A DNA stretch of 64,000 nucleotides, taken from positions 62,132,470 through 62,196,469 of the forward strand of contig NC_057925.1 of assembly GCF_018873765.1 (NCBI RefSeq), given 5' to 3'. A program made the position numbers and the translations under genes. This document shows, piece by piece, positions 11,801-22,192 of the stretch (position 1 is the stretch's first letter; each line of letters starts with the position of its first letter). Below the pieces are notes generated by a model. The model searched no databases, was not told where the DNA came from, and saw only the letters and a program-made list of their open reading frames with translations. The DNA comes from Telopea speciosissima (Eukaryota; Streptophyta; Magnoliopsida; Proteales; Proteaceae).

Positions 11801-11814
11801 ATAGCATGTTTAGA

Positions 11815-12068
11815 TTTTCGTTCGAGCTGAAGTTTGGTTTGGTCTTGTGAAGACCAGTCTTTTATTGGGGTGGCTTAATGGTCCGCTATGGGGTTGTTAC
11901 TGGTTCATTTTCCTTTTTCTGTTAATCGGTTTTTTTCTGGTTTTCGGTTTTTATTTCTATCTGTTTCACAAAACCCAAACCAGAACTGAACTGATAAAGA
12001 TTTTGGTTCAATTTATCTGTTTGATTCTGTTGGTTCGACCGATTTGGGCTGGAAATCTACACCCCTAG
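11815..12068. mobile_element. Decayed hAT-like element, right end visible
   Basis: The sequence is rich in 'ggtt', 'cggttt' and 'ccgat' words on both strands and ends in 'ctacacccctagga', which read backwards begins TAGGGGTGTAG, a start typical of hAT-type ends. The left end near 11815 ('tagattttcgttcg') is weak. A 73-residue open frame inside (11847-12068) looks like chance translation of the repeat. Confidence 0.35.
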
Positions 12069-14143
12069 GAGAGGTGTTGGTATGATATATTACACGACAT
12101 GTAGCAAGTTATAAACACTGAAAAACCTATTGAAGGGTCTAGGGCTCCAAACTCAGATATGAATTCTCTTGGCAGGTCCTATATAATTCCATTGATAATC
12201 CCCTCTACGGCATAGTGAAGCACATCATTGAGATGCAATAAAACAGTATCATACAAAAGAGAACAACGAGGTCATTTCATGTGAAAAGGAAAGAGATAGA
12301 CATAGAGGTGCTAGCATACCCTCCCCCCAACAGCTCAAAAAACTTTTTTCTATAATAATTAGGACTATGGTTGAAACAGACTATATACGGATTTTATTTT
12401 TTTTGTGGTTGAAACAGACAATATACAGATTAGTTTATAAGTACTAAGCAGATCCCTCCACATATATTTTGTAGAAGTAAAGTTATCTGTATTTGGTTCT
12501 ATTGTTAAGTAGGATATCCAATAACCGATATCATATTTACCCTTTTAACCAACAATACGGGCAGAAAATACAGATTGTGGGGCTGTCACATACCTAGATA
12601 GATCCTCTTCCATTCTTTGGTTTCCAGTGATGAAGGCAGGCAGCCCATAATTATAGCCAAGATTTACTATACAAATTAAACAACCCCAACGCTTTCGGCA
12701 AGGTGCCTACCTCAACAATGTGATGAGACTGGCTTCACTAGCAATAGATAATAGAGTTACGACTTATGAGCTCTCTTCCTCTCGCTTCTTTGGTTTACTA
12801 AGAATTCCCTCGTAACCCTTAATGGTAATGGTTCTTCACTGTTACTAATTTAAAGGGAAAACATAAAATCCTACGGCTCCATTTGGTTGCAAGGGAAATT
12901 AAAAGGAATAGAAATGAAAATTTTCAAACCTAAAAAGAAATTTCTTGTAATCACTTTCTAACATTATTGTATGGGCAAGAGATCGCTACATGGTTGTGTA
13001 GCCCTTGCTGGTGCAGAGGCCCAATGAAAGCACATGCATGGGCATCAACATGGATGAGATTTTCCATTTTAAGAAGGATTGGATGGTAATTTTGCACCTT
13101 CCTGTTTTTGGGTGCAGGAGCCACGCTACCAAGCATGATAAAATGCATTTCTAACATAGAATGATGAGTTATTCTGTTTCTCAGCCAAAATGCGAAATGA
13201 GCTAGATGGGGATTCCAAGATGGGTCACATTCTCTAACTTCCATCCATGAATGAGAATGGATTACCAAACATTTTTTTTTTTTTTTTTTGTCTCACAATT
13301 TGTTCTTGATCGAAAAAATGCATGCCAAACACAATTCGAATTTGCTTATTAAATTTGAGTTCATCCGTTTGCAATTGAATGTTTTTTTACCCTAATATGA
13401 AAGTTTTATAGGATGTGTATTTATGTAATTTCACAATATAGTCTAACGTTTCTTTTTCTCTTTCTCCTTTGACCACTTCTCAATGCCACTCTAATCCGGT
13501 CCGGCCACTCCAACTGCACCAATACAAGCGACATGGATTGGGTTCTGATATGGGTATCAGTATGGGCAGTGACTGATACCATCAACTAAACTTGGTTCGT
13601 TCGCTGGAGAACCATTGATTCGATCAACTCTTCTGAGTGGCTCCCGCTGAAACGGGTTCTCGACTTTCACTTATCCTTCACCCCTTCGCGTTACTGTGAG
13701 TGTCTCATTTGCATGTCTTTTTTTGTCAGTATTTAAGAGAGAAATTGAATAGTTTTTGTTTTATCTTCTCATTTCAGTCTCCATATGATCTTCATTGCTT
13801 CACGGGAGGAGACTCTGCATTCATTTTTCTGTAGAAAAAAACAGAATACTATTTGTGTTTCATTGTTATTTCAAATTTGGAATGCCTATATTTCGTTAGT
13901 TTCTCCTTTAATTTCTTTTATTTTTGCAACTGGAACTGGAAGACGAAACCAGCTAGTAAGTTCATTAATTTGATTAGTGATTGAAATTGAATTGTACTAT
14001 CCTTTGTGCAAGTGGTTGGTAGTTGAAGACATTAAGTAATGCGAAATCTTTCAAGGGATACTTGAAAAAAATACGTAATGAATTTTTTCTAAGGAGAGAG
14101 AAAGTGAAATATTGTCTAACAAAGTAAACGAGAAATCCTAGTC
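12069..14143. other. Intergenic with old repeat debris
   Basis: At 12873-13290 there is likely element debris: 'ctccatttggttgcaaggg' on the left and 'ggattaccaaaca' near 13260 on the right are loosely inverted, as at the ends of many plant MITEs. At 13495-13650 there is degenerate 'ggt/accgat' DNA. The 105-residue minus-strand frame at 13268-12951 falls in this debris and is not taken as a gene. Confidence 0.35.
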
Positions 14144-14305
14144 CTCTAATGCCGAGCTGTCCGGTAAGACCCTATTGCCAAGACACAGCAAGGTGGGGAA
14201 TAACCGCCTTAGCCCGAGCGCCTTGCTCAAATGGGGGTAAAGCGATCATTTACCATTTTGTTGTGTTTTGACAATAGGGTCCTACTGGATAACTCGGCAA
14301 TAGAG
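14144..14305. mobile_element. MITE with about 45-base terminal inverted repeats
   Basis: The left end CTCTAATGCCGAGCTGTCC is matched in inverse by the right end, whose reverse strand begins CTCTATTGCCGAGTTATCC. The match continues through 'accctattg' and 'acaca' in both arms. The element is 162 bases with no coding capacity. A convincing target duplication was not seen. Confidence 0.7.
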
Positions 14306-15158
14306 AATCCAAATTGATGAAGGAGAGATATTAGAGAAAGATGAGGTGAAAAGGTGTACAAGAGAATTGCCTTTGTGGGTGAGATTATTTCCTTTTTTTT
14401 TTGTCTTTTTTCTTTTGTTCCTTATTCTTGTTGATTCTACGATACTATTTTGTGCCTTCCACTACTCTTACCTTCTCTTCCCTTCCACTTACTTGTAATC
14501 CAAGGATTCATGAGATTTGGGATCAATGGCCAGATCAGCAAGTACCGATACCAATCCAATCCTGACCTGGATTGGTCGATACTCGAGTGGATCTAGGTCA
14601 TAAAATAGGTCAAATCTGCTCTGATCTCCCAAAATCCATGACCCAAAACTTATTTCTTTTCAATCAATCCAAACTCTATTCGGGTCCATGATTCGGAACT
14701 GTTTTTTTAACCAAGCATGACCCGAATCCCAACCAAATCCGCTAACCCACATAGTTGTGAAGTCGGATTTGCCGAACCGGATTTGAATCAAAGCGTGTCT
14801 CGGGATTGACCCTGCTCCATTTTATGTCCTACCTGGATTAGTTGATCTCATCAACATTTAATGCCATGTGGCAGATTAGGTGTAGTTGACTTTTGTTGAG
14901 AAGTAACTCTCCCTCTCCAGTTTCCGCAGGACCACATAACAACTTTAAGCCTAAAAGAATCTTTTTAATAAATAATTGTAAACTAATTCACATAAAATTA
15001 CCCAAGTGGCAAAATAGATGCCAATACACTGAATTTAAAACTTGACACATGGCTAATTTAAAATATTGTTTACCTATCAAAGGATGCCAAAATACCCAAA
15101 TACGATTCCACGGTCATTTTTTTTTTTTGGTAAAATGAAATTTTTTTACATAAATAAT

Positions 15159-15348
15159 GGGAAAAGATAACCCAATCGATCATACAGCATACGCCACCCC
15201 TGTGCCCTGACACAATGGCGCTCAAAATGACCCTTGCACCACCTAAAACCCCAGAACTGACTAAGGGTGCAATAGTCATTTCATGTGCCCATGTGTTTCA
15301 GTGCAAGGGCTAACGTATCAGGCGTGATTGGGTGGCATTCCTTTTTAT
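15159..15348. mobile_element. Mutator-type MITE with 10-base target duplication
   Basis: The 190-base insert begins GGGAAAAGATAACCCAATC, and its right end read in reverse contains 'gccacccaatcacgcc', giving imperfect inverted ends. It is bracketed by CATAAATAAT at 15149-15158 and 15349-15358. A 10-base duplication and GGGAAAA start fit Mutator-like elements. Compare 31938-32132 and 56400-57966. Confidence 0.65.
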
Positions 15349-15387
15349 CATAAATAATTGTAGAAAAAAAGAATGTTAATTTTTTTT

Positions 15388-15622
15388 TATGAAAGTGTTA
15401 TCACACAAACCACACACCAATCCCAAAAGGTTAACCAACTTTTAGGACCGTGGAATGGCAGATATACACAACACACAACACTCACCATACTCACACACCC
15501 GATGTGTGACTAAACCCACACACCCTTTTTTTCTATTTTTATGAAAGTGTAATCACACAAACCACATTCCAATCTCGATTAACCGACTTTTAAGGCCGTG
15601 GAATGGCGGATATAAAAAAAGA
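15388..15622. repeat. Two direct repeats, about 80 bases each, offset about 151
   Basis: The block starting 'tatgaaagtgttatcacac' near 15389 recurs as 'tatgaaagtgtaatcacac' near 15540. Both run through 'accgtggaatggcagatat' or its one-base variant. The DNA between holds CACA-rich sequence. This is a local segmental duplication with several substitutions; no function is seen. Confidence 0.7.
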
Positions 15623-15784
15623 AAAAAGAACACTAATTGTTCAGTCTTAGTGAAATCGAAAATCCAATCCAAATCTATATCTCTGTGTGCATTATATTTG
15701 GCCTGTGTTGGTGTAGGGATTGCACGGCAGGTCAGTTTTGCCCCATAATTGTAAAATGAGAATTGGCCAAATGGCAAAATAGAT

Positions 15785-16689
15785 GTAAATACTTCTTCTT
15801 TTTTTTTTGGGGGGGGGGGGGGTGGGGGTGGGTAAGGACATCATTTACGCTTTTGCGACATGGCAAATCTAGAATTAGGTGTTATATTTAGAGATGTAAA
15901 CGGATAGTCGAAACTCTGTATTCGATCCGAGTTCGTATTCGTTTATGAGGATTCGTATTCGAAAATTCACTATCCGGAAACTATCCGAATCCGTCTGAAA
16001 CCAATCAAATACAAATATGGTAATCTATGTTTTCGATCGATTATTATCCGATTCGTTTAGCTATCCGACGGTATTAAAATATCTGAAATAAAATATTCGT
16101 ATCCGTCTATCCGATTAAGTTGCCTTCTTGGATTTTGTATTTTATTTATATTTATAACTTAGTAGCTAGTAAGTTAGAAAATATGATTGTTTTATATGTA
16201 TTACTATTTGACTATGATACAATGTTATCATATACCTATTAAAAAAACATATAAAAACAAAACAAAAAGTAGAAATACATAAAATAATGTAAATAAGACC
16301 ACACAAAAAAAGAAAGAAGGAATTAGGAAAGCCAAAAGTCTAGATGGAAAGCCAAAAGTTTCGATGGAAAGCCACAAGTAAAAATGTAAATAAGACAAAA
16401 AAAAAAAGATATGGAAACCAAAAGTCTCAATGGAAACTTGGAAAGCCAAAAACCTCTTTGAAAATTGAAATCTCGGATTCTCGATCTCTCAATTCTCAAC
16501 TCTCAAGACTCTCAAGTATAACCCTAAAGCTCAACGTTCTCTTTGCCTTCCTCCGTTGTGACTACAAATCTACAAACCCTCTCTCTCTAGTTTCATATAC
16601 ATATCGTTTCATGCCTTCCTGCGCACATCTTTGTTGTTACAAGAGACGTCGTTCTGCATGTGCAATCACCACTAGCAACTGTCAAAGGT

Positions 16690-16737
<48 letters not shown>

Positions 16738-17515
16738 TGTTTCATATGCATCATTTTCTTCTTTATAGCATTACCCCTGATGCCATTTCTACCATTCTAA
16801 TTTCTAGCGAATCCATCTCTTGGATCGTCCTCTAAAGTCCCATAACTCATTGTTCAGGTTGTCGATCTCAAGTCTGTCGGCAACAGATTTACGTGAGTTT
16901 CTATCTTTCAGATTTTTTTTTTTTTTTTTTTTTTAACTGTATGAATCTAGTTGTTGTATGTTGGATTTGTTATTAGTCTTATCTACAGTATCACCAATTA
17001 TTTTATATTTGTTGGGTTGTTTCATATTCGGATACTGCAGGTTTGGTTGGATTTTAGATCAGGCTTTTCTGTTTTATTATATTCATGAGTGAAATCTTTA
17101 AATTGGACTTTGAAGGAACCTGCAAACAGGATTTAAGAAGAAATAAAGCTCAATAAATAGAAAACAGTAAGCGGACAATCGGACAGTAATCGAATAGAAA
17201 CATTCGGATATTTGGTATCCGTTGCTAAACGAATCGAACCGGATAATATCCGAAATCCGTTTAACAAGTCGAATTCGAATTTGATATTATGTTATTATAT
17301 TCGACAAATATTCGGATCGAATTCGGATAGCGGAATTGTAAACGAATTCGAATTCGGATAGTACCCAATCCGATTCGAATTCGATCCGTTTACATCTCTA
17401 GTATTATATTTTTATGGAAATACTTCTGTTTTTTTTTGGGTGGGGGGGGGGTAAAGACATCATTTACGCTTTTGCGACATGGCAAATCTAGAATTAGGTG
17501 TTATATTTTTATGGA
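15785..17515. repeat. Local direct duplication split by an hAT-like insertion
   Basis: About 75 bases ('aaatacttct', a T and G run, 'gacatcatttacgctttt', 'gcgacatggcaaatctaga' to 'ggtgttatattt') occur near 15797-15888 and again near 17418-17510. The second copy lies directly after the element at 15889-17400. The simplest reading is a tandem duplication with the element inserted at the junction of the copies. Confidence 0.7.
15889..17400. mobile_element. hAT-like non-autonomous DNA transposon
   Basis: The left end is TAGAGATGTAAACGGAT and the right end is the exact inverse over the first 17 bases. Both subterminal regions (about 200 bases each) are dense in 'tccgaa' and 'cggat' words, as in many hAT elements. 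The interior has AT-rich DNA, a CT microsatellite at 16690-16736 and no transposase motif, so it is non-autonomous. Flanks GTTATATT (left) and GTATTATATT (right) look like an 8-base target duplication altered by two bases, or a 10-base one with one mismatch (GTGTTATATT). The hAT assignment rests mainly on the end sequence. Confidence 0.68.
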
Positions 17516-17679
17516 AAATTTTTATTGGCTCAAGAAATAGGTGTCATTGATTGATTATTGAGTCCCACTCCCACTTACTCATTTGAACGCTTTTTGCCTC
17601 TTCAAATTTCGAGCGTAAAATTTAGTCGTAAAAAAAAATTGCAGAGCCAAAGAGTATTGAGTTCAAAGGAAATTCAAAA

Positions 17680-18060
17680 CGGTCAACTTCCAATAGCTAA
17701 GGAAAGGAGTTTCGAGGTGTGTCTTTCCCCAGGTACGCCCTGATCTAAAAGCTTCATTTTCTCACTCGATCTTCTGGTGATTTATAAACTGGGGAAGTTC
17801 AGGTCAACTTCCAAGAACAGCCAAATAGGTGCTAGCTAGGTGAGAGGAGCGAGGAAGGTGTGGCTCCCTCAAGTACTTCCTGATCTGAAAATTCCATTTG
17901 CTCTCCCTTCTTCTCGTGATTTATACATTGTGGAAGGGAAGTGCACGGTCAACTTCCAAGAGTAGCAGGAGGTGCGAGGTGCGGCTCCCTCAGGTACGCC
18001 CAGATCTGAATATTCCACTTGTTCACCCTTTTTCTGATGTTATATTCACTACGAAATCGT
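17680..18060. repeat. Three imperfect tandem repeats of about 122-146 bases
   Basis: 'ggtcaacttccaa' begins units near 17680, 17802 and 17948. Each unit carries 'aggtgtg/cggctccctcaggt' or a variant, 'acgccctgatctgaa' or a variant, and 'gtgatttatac/a'. The third unit fades near 18060. No open frame spans the array. The role is unknown. Confidence 0.7.
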
Positions 18061-19050
18061 AATCAGATCTACAACCTTCCGTCAACCTTTTTTTTTTTTC
18101 GAATGCTTGTGGCATGAATCATTCCATCTATTTCCTTCTCCTCCTTGTCCCAAAGATCTGATCTTGCCTGCTCTTGTGCTTTTCTCGACGTAGTTGATGT
18201 TCTTGTTGTTTCTCATATTTTGTTTACTAAGCGTGTTTATGTTTTGATATAAGGAAAATATATTCATTGACAATTTCTCCATTTTGGGCAAAGTTACAGA
18301 ATCGATTGAAATATCCGAGTACCTTTGCCAGTTAAAAGGCTTGAAACTCATAAAATTAATCTAAGGATTCCAAGAAGATACAAATAAAGTTTTCTTCTTT
18401 TCCCGCCTGACATGTGGCCTGAGATTGATGAAGTCAAGGCCTTTTTGGATTTGTATATCTCATTTTCCTTTCTGCCTTTTCTTCTTCATATTTTCTTTCC
18501 GATGCTCTGTTTCTTGGTGCTAAGCTTCTGAATAAAACAAGCCTATGCATGGCGATTTTTGGACCTTGATGGGAGGGATTAAGCTTGAGAGTCTTGGTGG
18601 TGGGGAAAAATATCAATTTGTCTTCCTCGGCTACAACTCAGGTGGTAGGGGAATACTGAGTTTGCAACCATGGCAAGCTTGTACACTCTGAACAAATTCC
18701 TTGTTCCTATGCTTGCAGTGCTTCCTTCTCTTTTGTGGAAACAGAGAAGACCTTTCGAGGTTCACAGAGTCACGTACGAATAACTATTTTTTACGTAGAA
18801 TCTTTGCTTTCCAGTTGGCACATGTCCAATCCTATTTTTTCCTTAAATTTTCTCCACCCCCGAAATTAAAGGAAAGTAGCATAGCATATTCTTCAAATCC
18901 CGGCTTGATCCAATCTGGGTCCCTCGTCTCTCTCTCCGGCGTGTGCCTGTTCGCGGCGATAGCTCCGGCGTGTGGCTTCATCCATCACTGCTCTCTGTAT
19001 ATGACCTCAATATTCCCAAAACTCCTCTAAAAGCATATCAAGATCTTTGA
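18061..19050. other. Intergenic, no recognised gene
   Basis: A plus-strand ATG at about 18669 opens a 37-codon frame beginning MASLYTLNKFLVPML that I cannot assign. A 17-base word at 18996-19012 recurs at 19092-19108 inside the UGT fragment. No element ends were found. This could include an upstream leader exon of the small-subunit gene at 20729, but no evidence decides that. Confidence 0.35.
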
Positions 19051-19055
19051 AATCT

Positions 19056-19217
19056 CACCGAATTCCATCCACAGTGACTCAGAAATGCTCCTGTATATGA
19101 CCTCAATACCTTTGCCACAGAATCTCCAACTGAGGCGCCCATCTGTGCACCACCATACCTCGTTTTATTTCGCTCTCTCTCTTTAAACTTTCCTGGCAAT
19201 CTCTCTGCTCTGAACTC
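19056..19217 (-). pseudogene. UDP-glycosyltransferase fragment around the PSPG box
   Basis: The minus-strand frame gives 'EFRAERLPGKFKERERNKT', then diverged sequence, then 'VLRSYTGAFLSHCGWNSV'. The last part is the 'FLSHCGWNS' core of the UGT donor-binding PSPG box, and the first matches the 'EFRAEWLPEGFEER' stretch that precedes it in UGT92-like enzymes (remembered family pattern). The tryptophan-containing start of the PSPG box is missing, and the frame stops soon after, before the 'E-S-L' and Gln end of the box. No other UGT exon was seen within 2 kb. This is a relic of a host gene, not a working enzyme. Confidence 0.7.
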
Positions 19218-19335
19218 ACATTTGATGTCGACGGTCGACCCAATCGGAAGTCTCACGCTGAAAGAAGAATCCCCAGGTTTGAGTTTTGTTGTGTTGAAGG
19301 TTGAAGCTCTCTTAGCTCAATCGGGAAACTGAAGC

Positions 19336-19366
19336 TCCACTCCACTCCACTCCACTCCACTCCACT
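19336..19366. repeat. CCACT pentanucleotide microsatellite
   Basis: Six tandem copies of CCACT, read as 'ctccactccactccact' and continuing. No associated gene is seen. Confidence 0.85.
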
Positions 19367-19656
19367 ACTGGTGCAAAGCAATAAATGCTTTTGCAAGTTG
19401 GAAGGATTCGAAGGACAAAAATTAGTTCCATTAACTCGCAGCTAGGATTGATTCTTTCACAAATCACCAACCCTTCCAGACTTCCAGTTCCAAGTCCCAA
19501 CACCTGTTTAGTCTTTGTTAGTCATTCGGTTTCACTTCTCCACCCAAGTTTCTCCACCTCATCCGGGTCCATACCCTTTTTTTTTCTTGTTTTTTTTTTT
19601 TCGGATAGAAGGGGTTCACACTCTTGTGTGGGACCTACATGCTGTGCCCCAACTTT

Positions 19657-20290
19657 AGATGGATCAGTTTTGGTGTTTGGGAGCATATATTATAGAAAAT
19701 TGATTATTTTCAATTTTTTTTTTAATCTGTTTTTGGATAATCAAAAGTTTTTTTGTTTTGTACAATATCGGTATTGTTTGAAACCTTGTTATCTCTCCAT
19801 TGAGATGAAGATCTTGCAATTATAATTAAGTCATATATAGAAAGTTATGGTCTATTTGAAAAATCTAATTACATTTTACTTCTTAAATTTAACCCAATAC
19901 ATGATTTTTAATCTAATTAGACTTTTTAAAATAGAAATCCAATTAACACCCTATTAGTAAAAGGGAAATTTTCTAAACCTACAAGATAAGAAAATTAATT
20001 ACAAAACAAGTAGGTAAAAACACCTACTTGTTTTGTAATTAATTTTCTTGTCTAGTAGATCTAGGCAATTTTTCCATTATTAAATCGATCGCAACACTTT
20101 AAATATAATTTAAAATTACAAGATCTTAATCTCAATGGTCAGGTAACTCAATATCGTTTCAAATGGTACAGTTCTAGTATCACACAAAACAAAGAAATTT
20201 GACTATCCAAAAATAAGATCTAAAACAGTAACAAAAATAATCAATTTTTCAGTATACAATGCTCCCAAGACACCAAAACTGATTCATTTC
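19657..20290. repeat. Long inverted repeat (foldback) with arms of about 300 bases
   Basis: The DNA around 19657-20014 reappears inverted at 20022-20290. The outer ends match as 'gatcagttttggtgt' versus 'aaaccaaaactgattc' on the reverse side. Inner blocks match too ('tggataatcaaaagttt', 'ccattgagatgaagatctt', 'aattataatt'). The central 50 bases are almost perfect ('attaattacaaaacaagt' on both sides), closing on a short loop at 20016-20020. It has no coding capacity. It could be a MITE-like foldback or a transcribed hairpin locus. Arm divergence rises outward. Confidence 0.75.
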
Positions 20291-20728
20291 TATGGCAAAC
20301 CATATGAACTCTTCTCCAAGATGGGAGAAGAAAGAAACTAGTTATCTATTTTTAGTTATAATTTGACAATATCTCTCTTTATGCTAGGAACTCTGATTTT
20401 TTACTAGGCACAATTTATATTGTGTGGATATTATGGAAATATAATCACTGTTGCATCTACATCCATTTCCAATCTACCAGCAACTTATTTAACAAACAAA
20501 TCTGTAGAGGAAGATTTTAGATTAGTAGATTAGTCTTTGCCCCATCTTTTTCACTTTTTATAGTCATTGATCTCAATCTGTCAGGTCCTTTCTGTTTTTT
20601 CTTTGTTTTCTATACTATACAGGATAGTAGATTCCTCATGTTTAAAGCTTTATTCTCTTCTAACAGATCATTGACAATATTTATGTGTATTTCTTTTTAT
20701 TTTTATGTTACTTCTTAGATTTAAAGCC

Positions 20729-21795
20729 ATGAACTGGATTCAACGCAAGATCTACCTGTACAATGTCACTTTCGGACCATACGGGTTGGATTGGTGGGAA
20801 AAATACATATTCAGTATCCTTCAATTTTAGTCCTCTCTCTCTCTCTCTCTCTCTCTATAAGCTCTTTTGAGGTTTTTTGCATTTTAATAGTATTCAGGCT
20901 TGCAATTGAAAGCAAGTTTGAATTAAAAGATACAATATATTGAATTCGATAATAAAGTTCTAAGTAAACAGATCAACAAATTGATTAAAGCTATGACAAC
21001 TCTATTTCATTTCTTGAAATTCCAGAATGAGAGTAATAGGAAACAGAAATTCCCCTTTAATGAAGATTTTGCTATCACAGGATTAACCAAAAAAAAAATT
21101 CTAATTGTGTTTTGAGACATTTGGGGGTGGAAGTGGATTTGAATTTCCTTTCAATTGTTACAGAAATGTTGCAGATTTACTGAATGTCAACTAAGATTAG
21201 GTTAAGGTTGGATGAGAACAGGACAGAAGAAACGGGAAAATAGATGACAAAGAGATGCACTTGCACTGTTAATAGAAGAAACAGAACAGTACAGAGGGAT
21301 CATGTGAGGATTGGTGCAGAGGCAGAATAGGAGAATTGAGAACATAGAGAGGAGTGAAGAAGGAACTGCAGACTATTTAAGAGAGAAAAAAAAAATGTTA
21401 GGGGCAGTTCTCAAAAATTCATTTTATAGAACTTCCAACCTGTTCACATGGGAAGAGTACAAACATATAAGCCTGTAAGGTGATCCAAACACATCTAGGA
21501 CCTTCTTTTAAGGATAAAGTTTTTCTCCACCCATGGCACAATTAAGGAGTTGCACAAGCTCATAATAAAATCATGCACAAGATAAATGGAAGAGATATTT
21601 AAGGGTTAATGTTATGGACAATTAACCACTTCTAGTCGCGAACAATTTTCTGACATATAGAACTTTTTTTTCGAAAAAATTCCATGGTATTGTGATTGTA
21701 AGCTCTTAACTACTATAGATTTATTGGTGATCATGTTGCTCTGGTTTATTTGCTACAATGGATCACGAACTGCAGCCGAGTTTTACAGAAGGTAG
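20729..21795 (+). CDS. ssSPT: Small subunit of serine palmitoyltransferase (DUF3317-like), two exons
   Basis: Plant ssSPT is a very short membrane protein of the endoplasmic reticulum that stimulates serine palmitoyltransferase, the first enzyme of sphingolipid synthesis. Exon 1 is 20729-20813 and exon 2 is 21719-21795, joined by a GT-AG intron of 905 bases with a CT microsatellite near 20832. The 53-residue product begins MNWIQRKIYLYNVTFG, has 'LDWWEKYIFN' across the junction, a hydrophobic helix 'LLVIMLLWFICYNGSR', and ends EFYRR. This follows the family pattern 'MNWVQRKIYLYNVTFG', 'LDWWERYLFN', 'WFIFYNGSR' at almost the usual length (about 56). The stop TAG directly follows AGAAG|G and overlaps a possible donor, so a longer alternative end cannot be ruled out. 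Confidence 0.85.
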
Positions 21796-22072
21796 TTTTT
21801 TTAATTTCTTATCTTTGTTAAGTTACTTGAGGTCAGTATACATACATATTCTTCCTTCAACTTTTATGGCTGCAATATTGACTTCATCAAAAAAAATTTA
21901 AGTTGCATTATTTTAGGATGTTGAAATGCAATTTGCTGGGTTTGATGAAGCTCTCTATATCATTTTGTAGTGTTATGGATTTGCATAATTGTCAGAACTC
22001 TATTTGGGAAACATAAAAATATGTATTTGTGAGGACATTGTTATGGTGAACTGGTGTAAAATATGAAGCGTT

Positions 22073-22192
22073 GTTCTTTGTGCCGCAGTGCAGGCTGTGC
22101 CCAGACACATGGGGGTGGACGCAATGACCACCCGGCCCCTTAAGTGGCAGGCCCATGAGCCTAGGCATAGCCTGCGTTGTGGCACAAAGAAC
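22073..22192. mobile_element. 120-base MITE with about 40-base inverted ends
   Basis: The left end GTTCTTTGTGCCGCAGTGCA is matched by the inverted right end, which reads GTTCTTTGTGCCACAACGCA on the reverse strand. Arms continue through 'ggctgtgcc' and 'catggg'. The element has no open frame of its own. The target duplication was not resolved. Confidence 0.75.

Noticed and set aside
12951-13268. Minus-strand 105-codon frame as a gene
   Set aside because: It falls inside MITE-like debris and has no family resemblance or splice continuation.
18082-18351. Minus-strand 89-codon frame
   Set aside because: Asn/Lys-rich, AT-driven, no family and no start context; likely chance.
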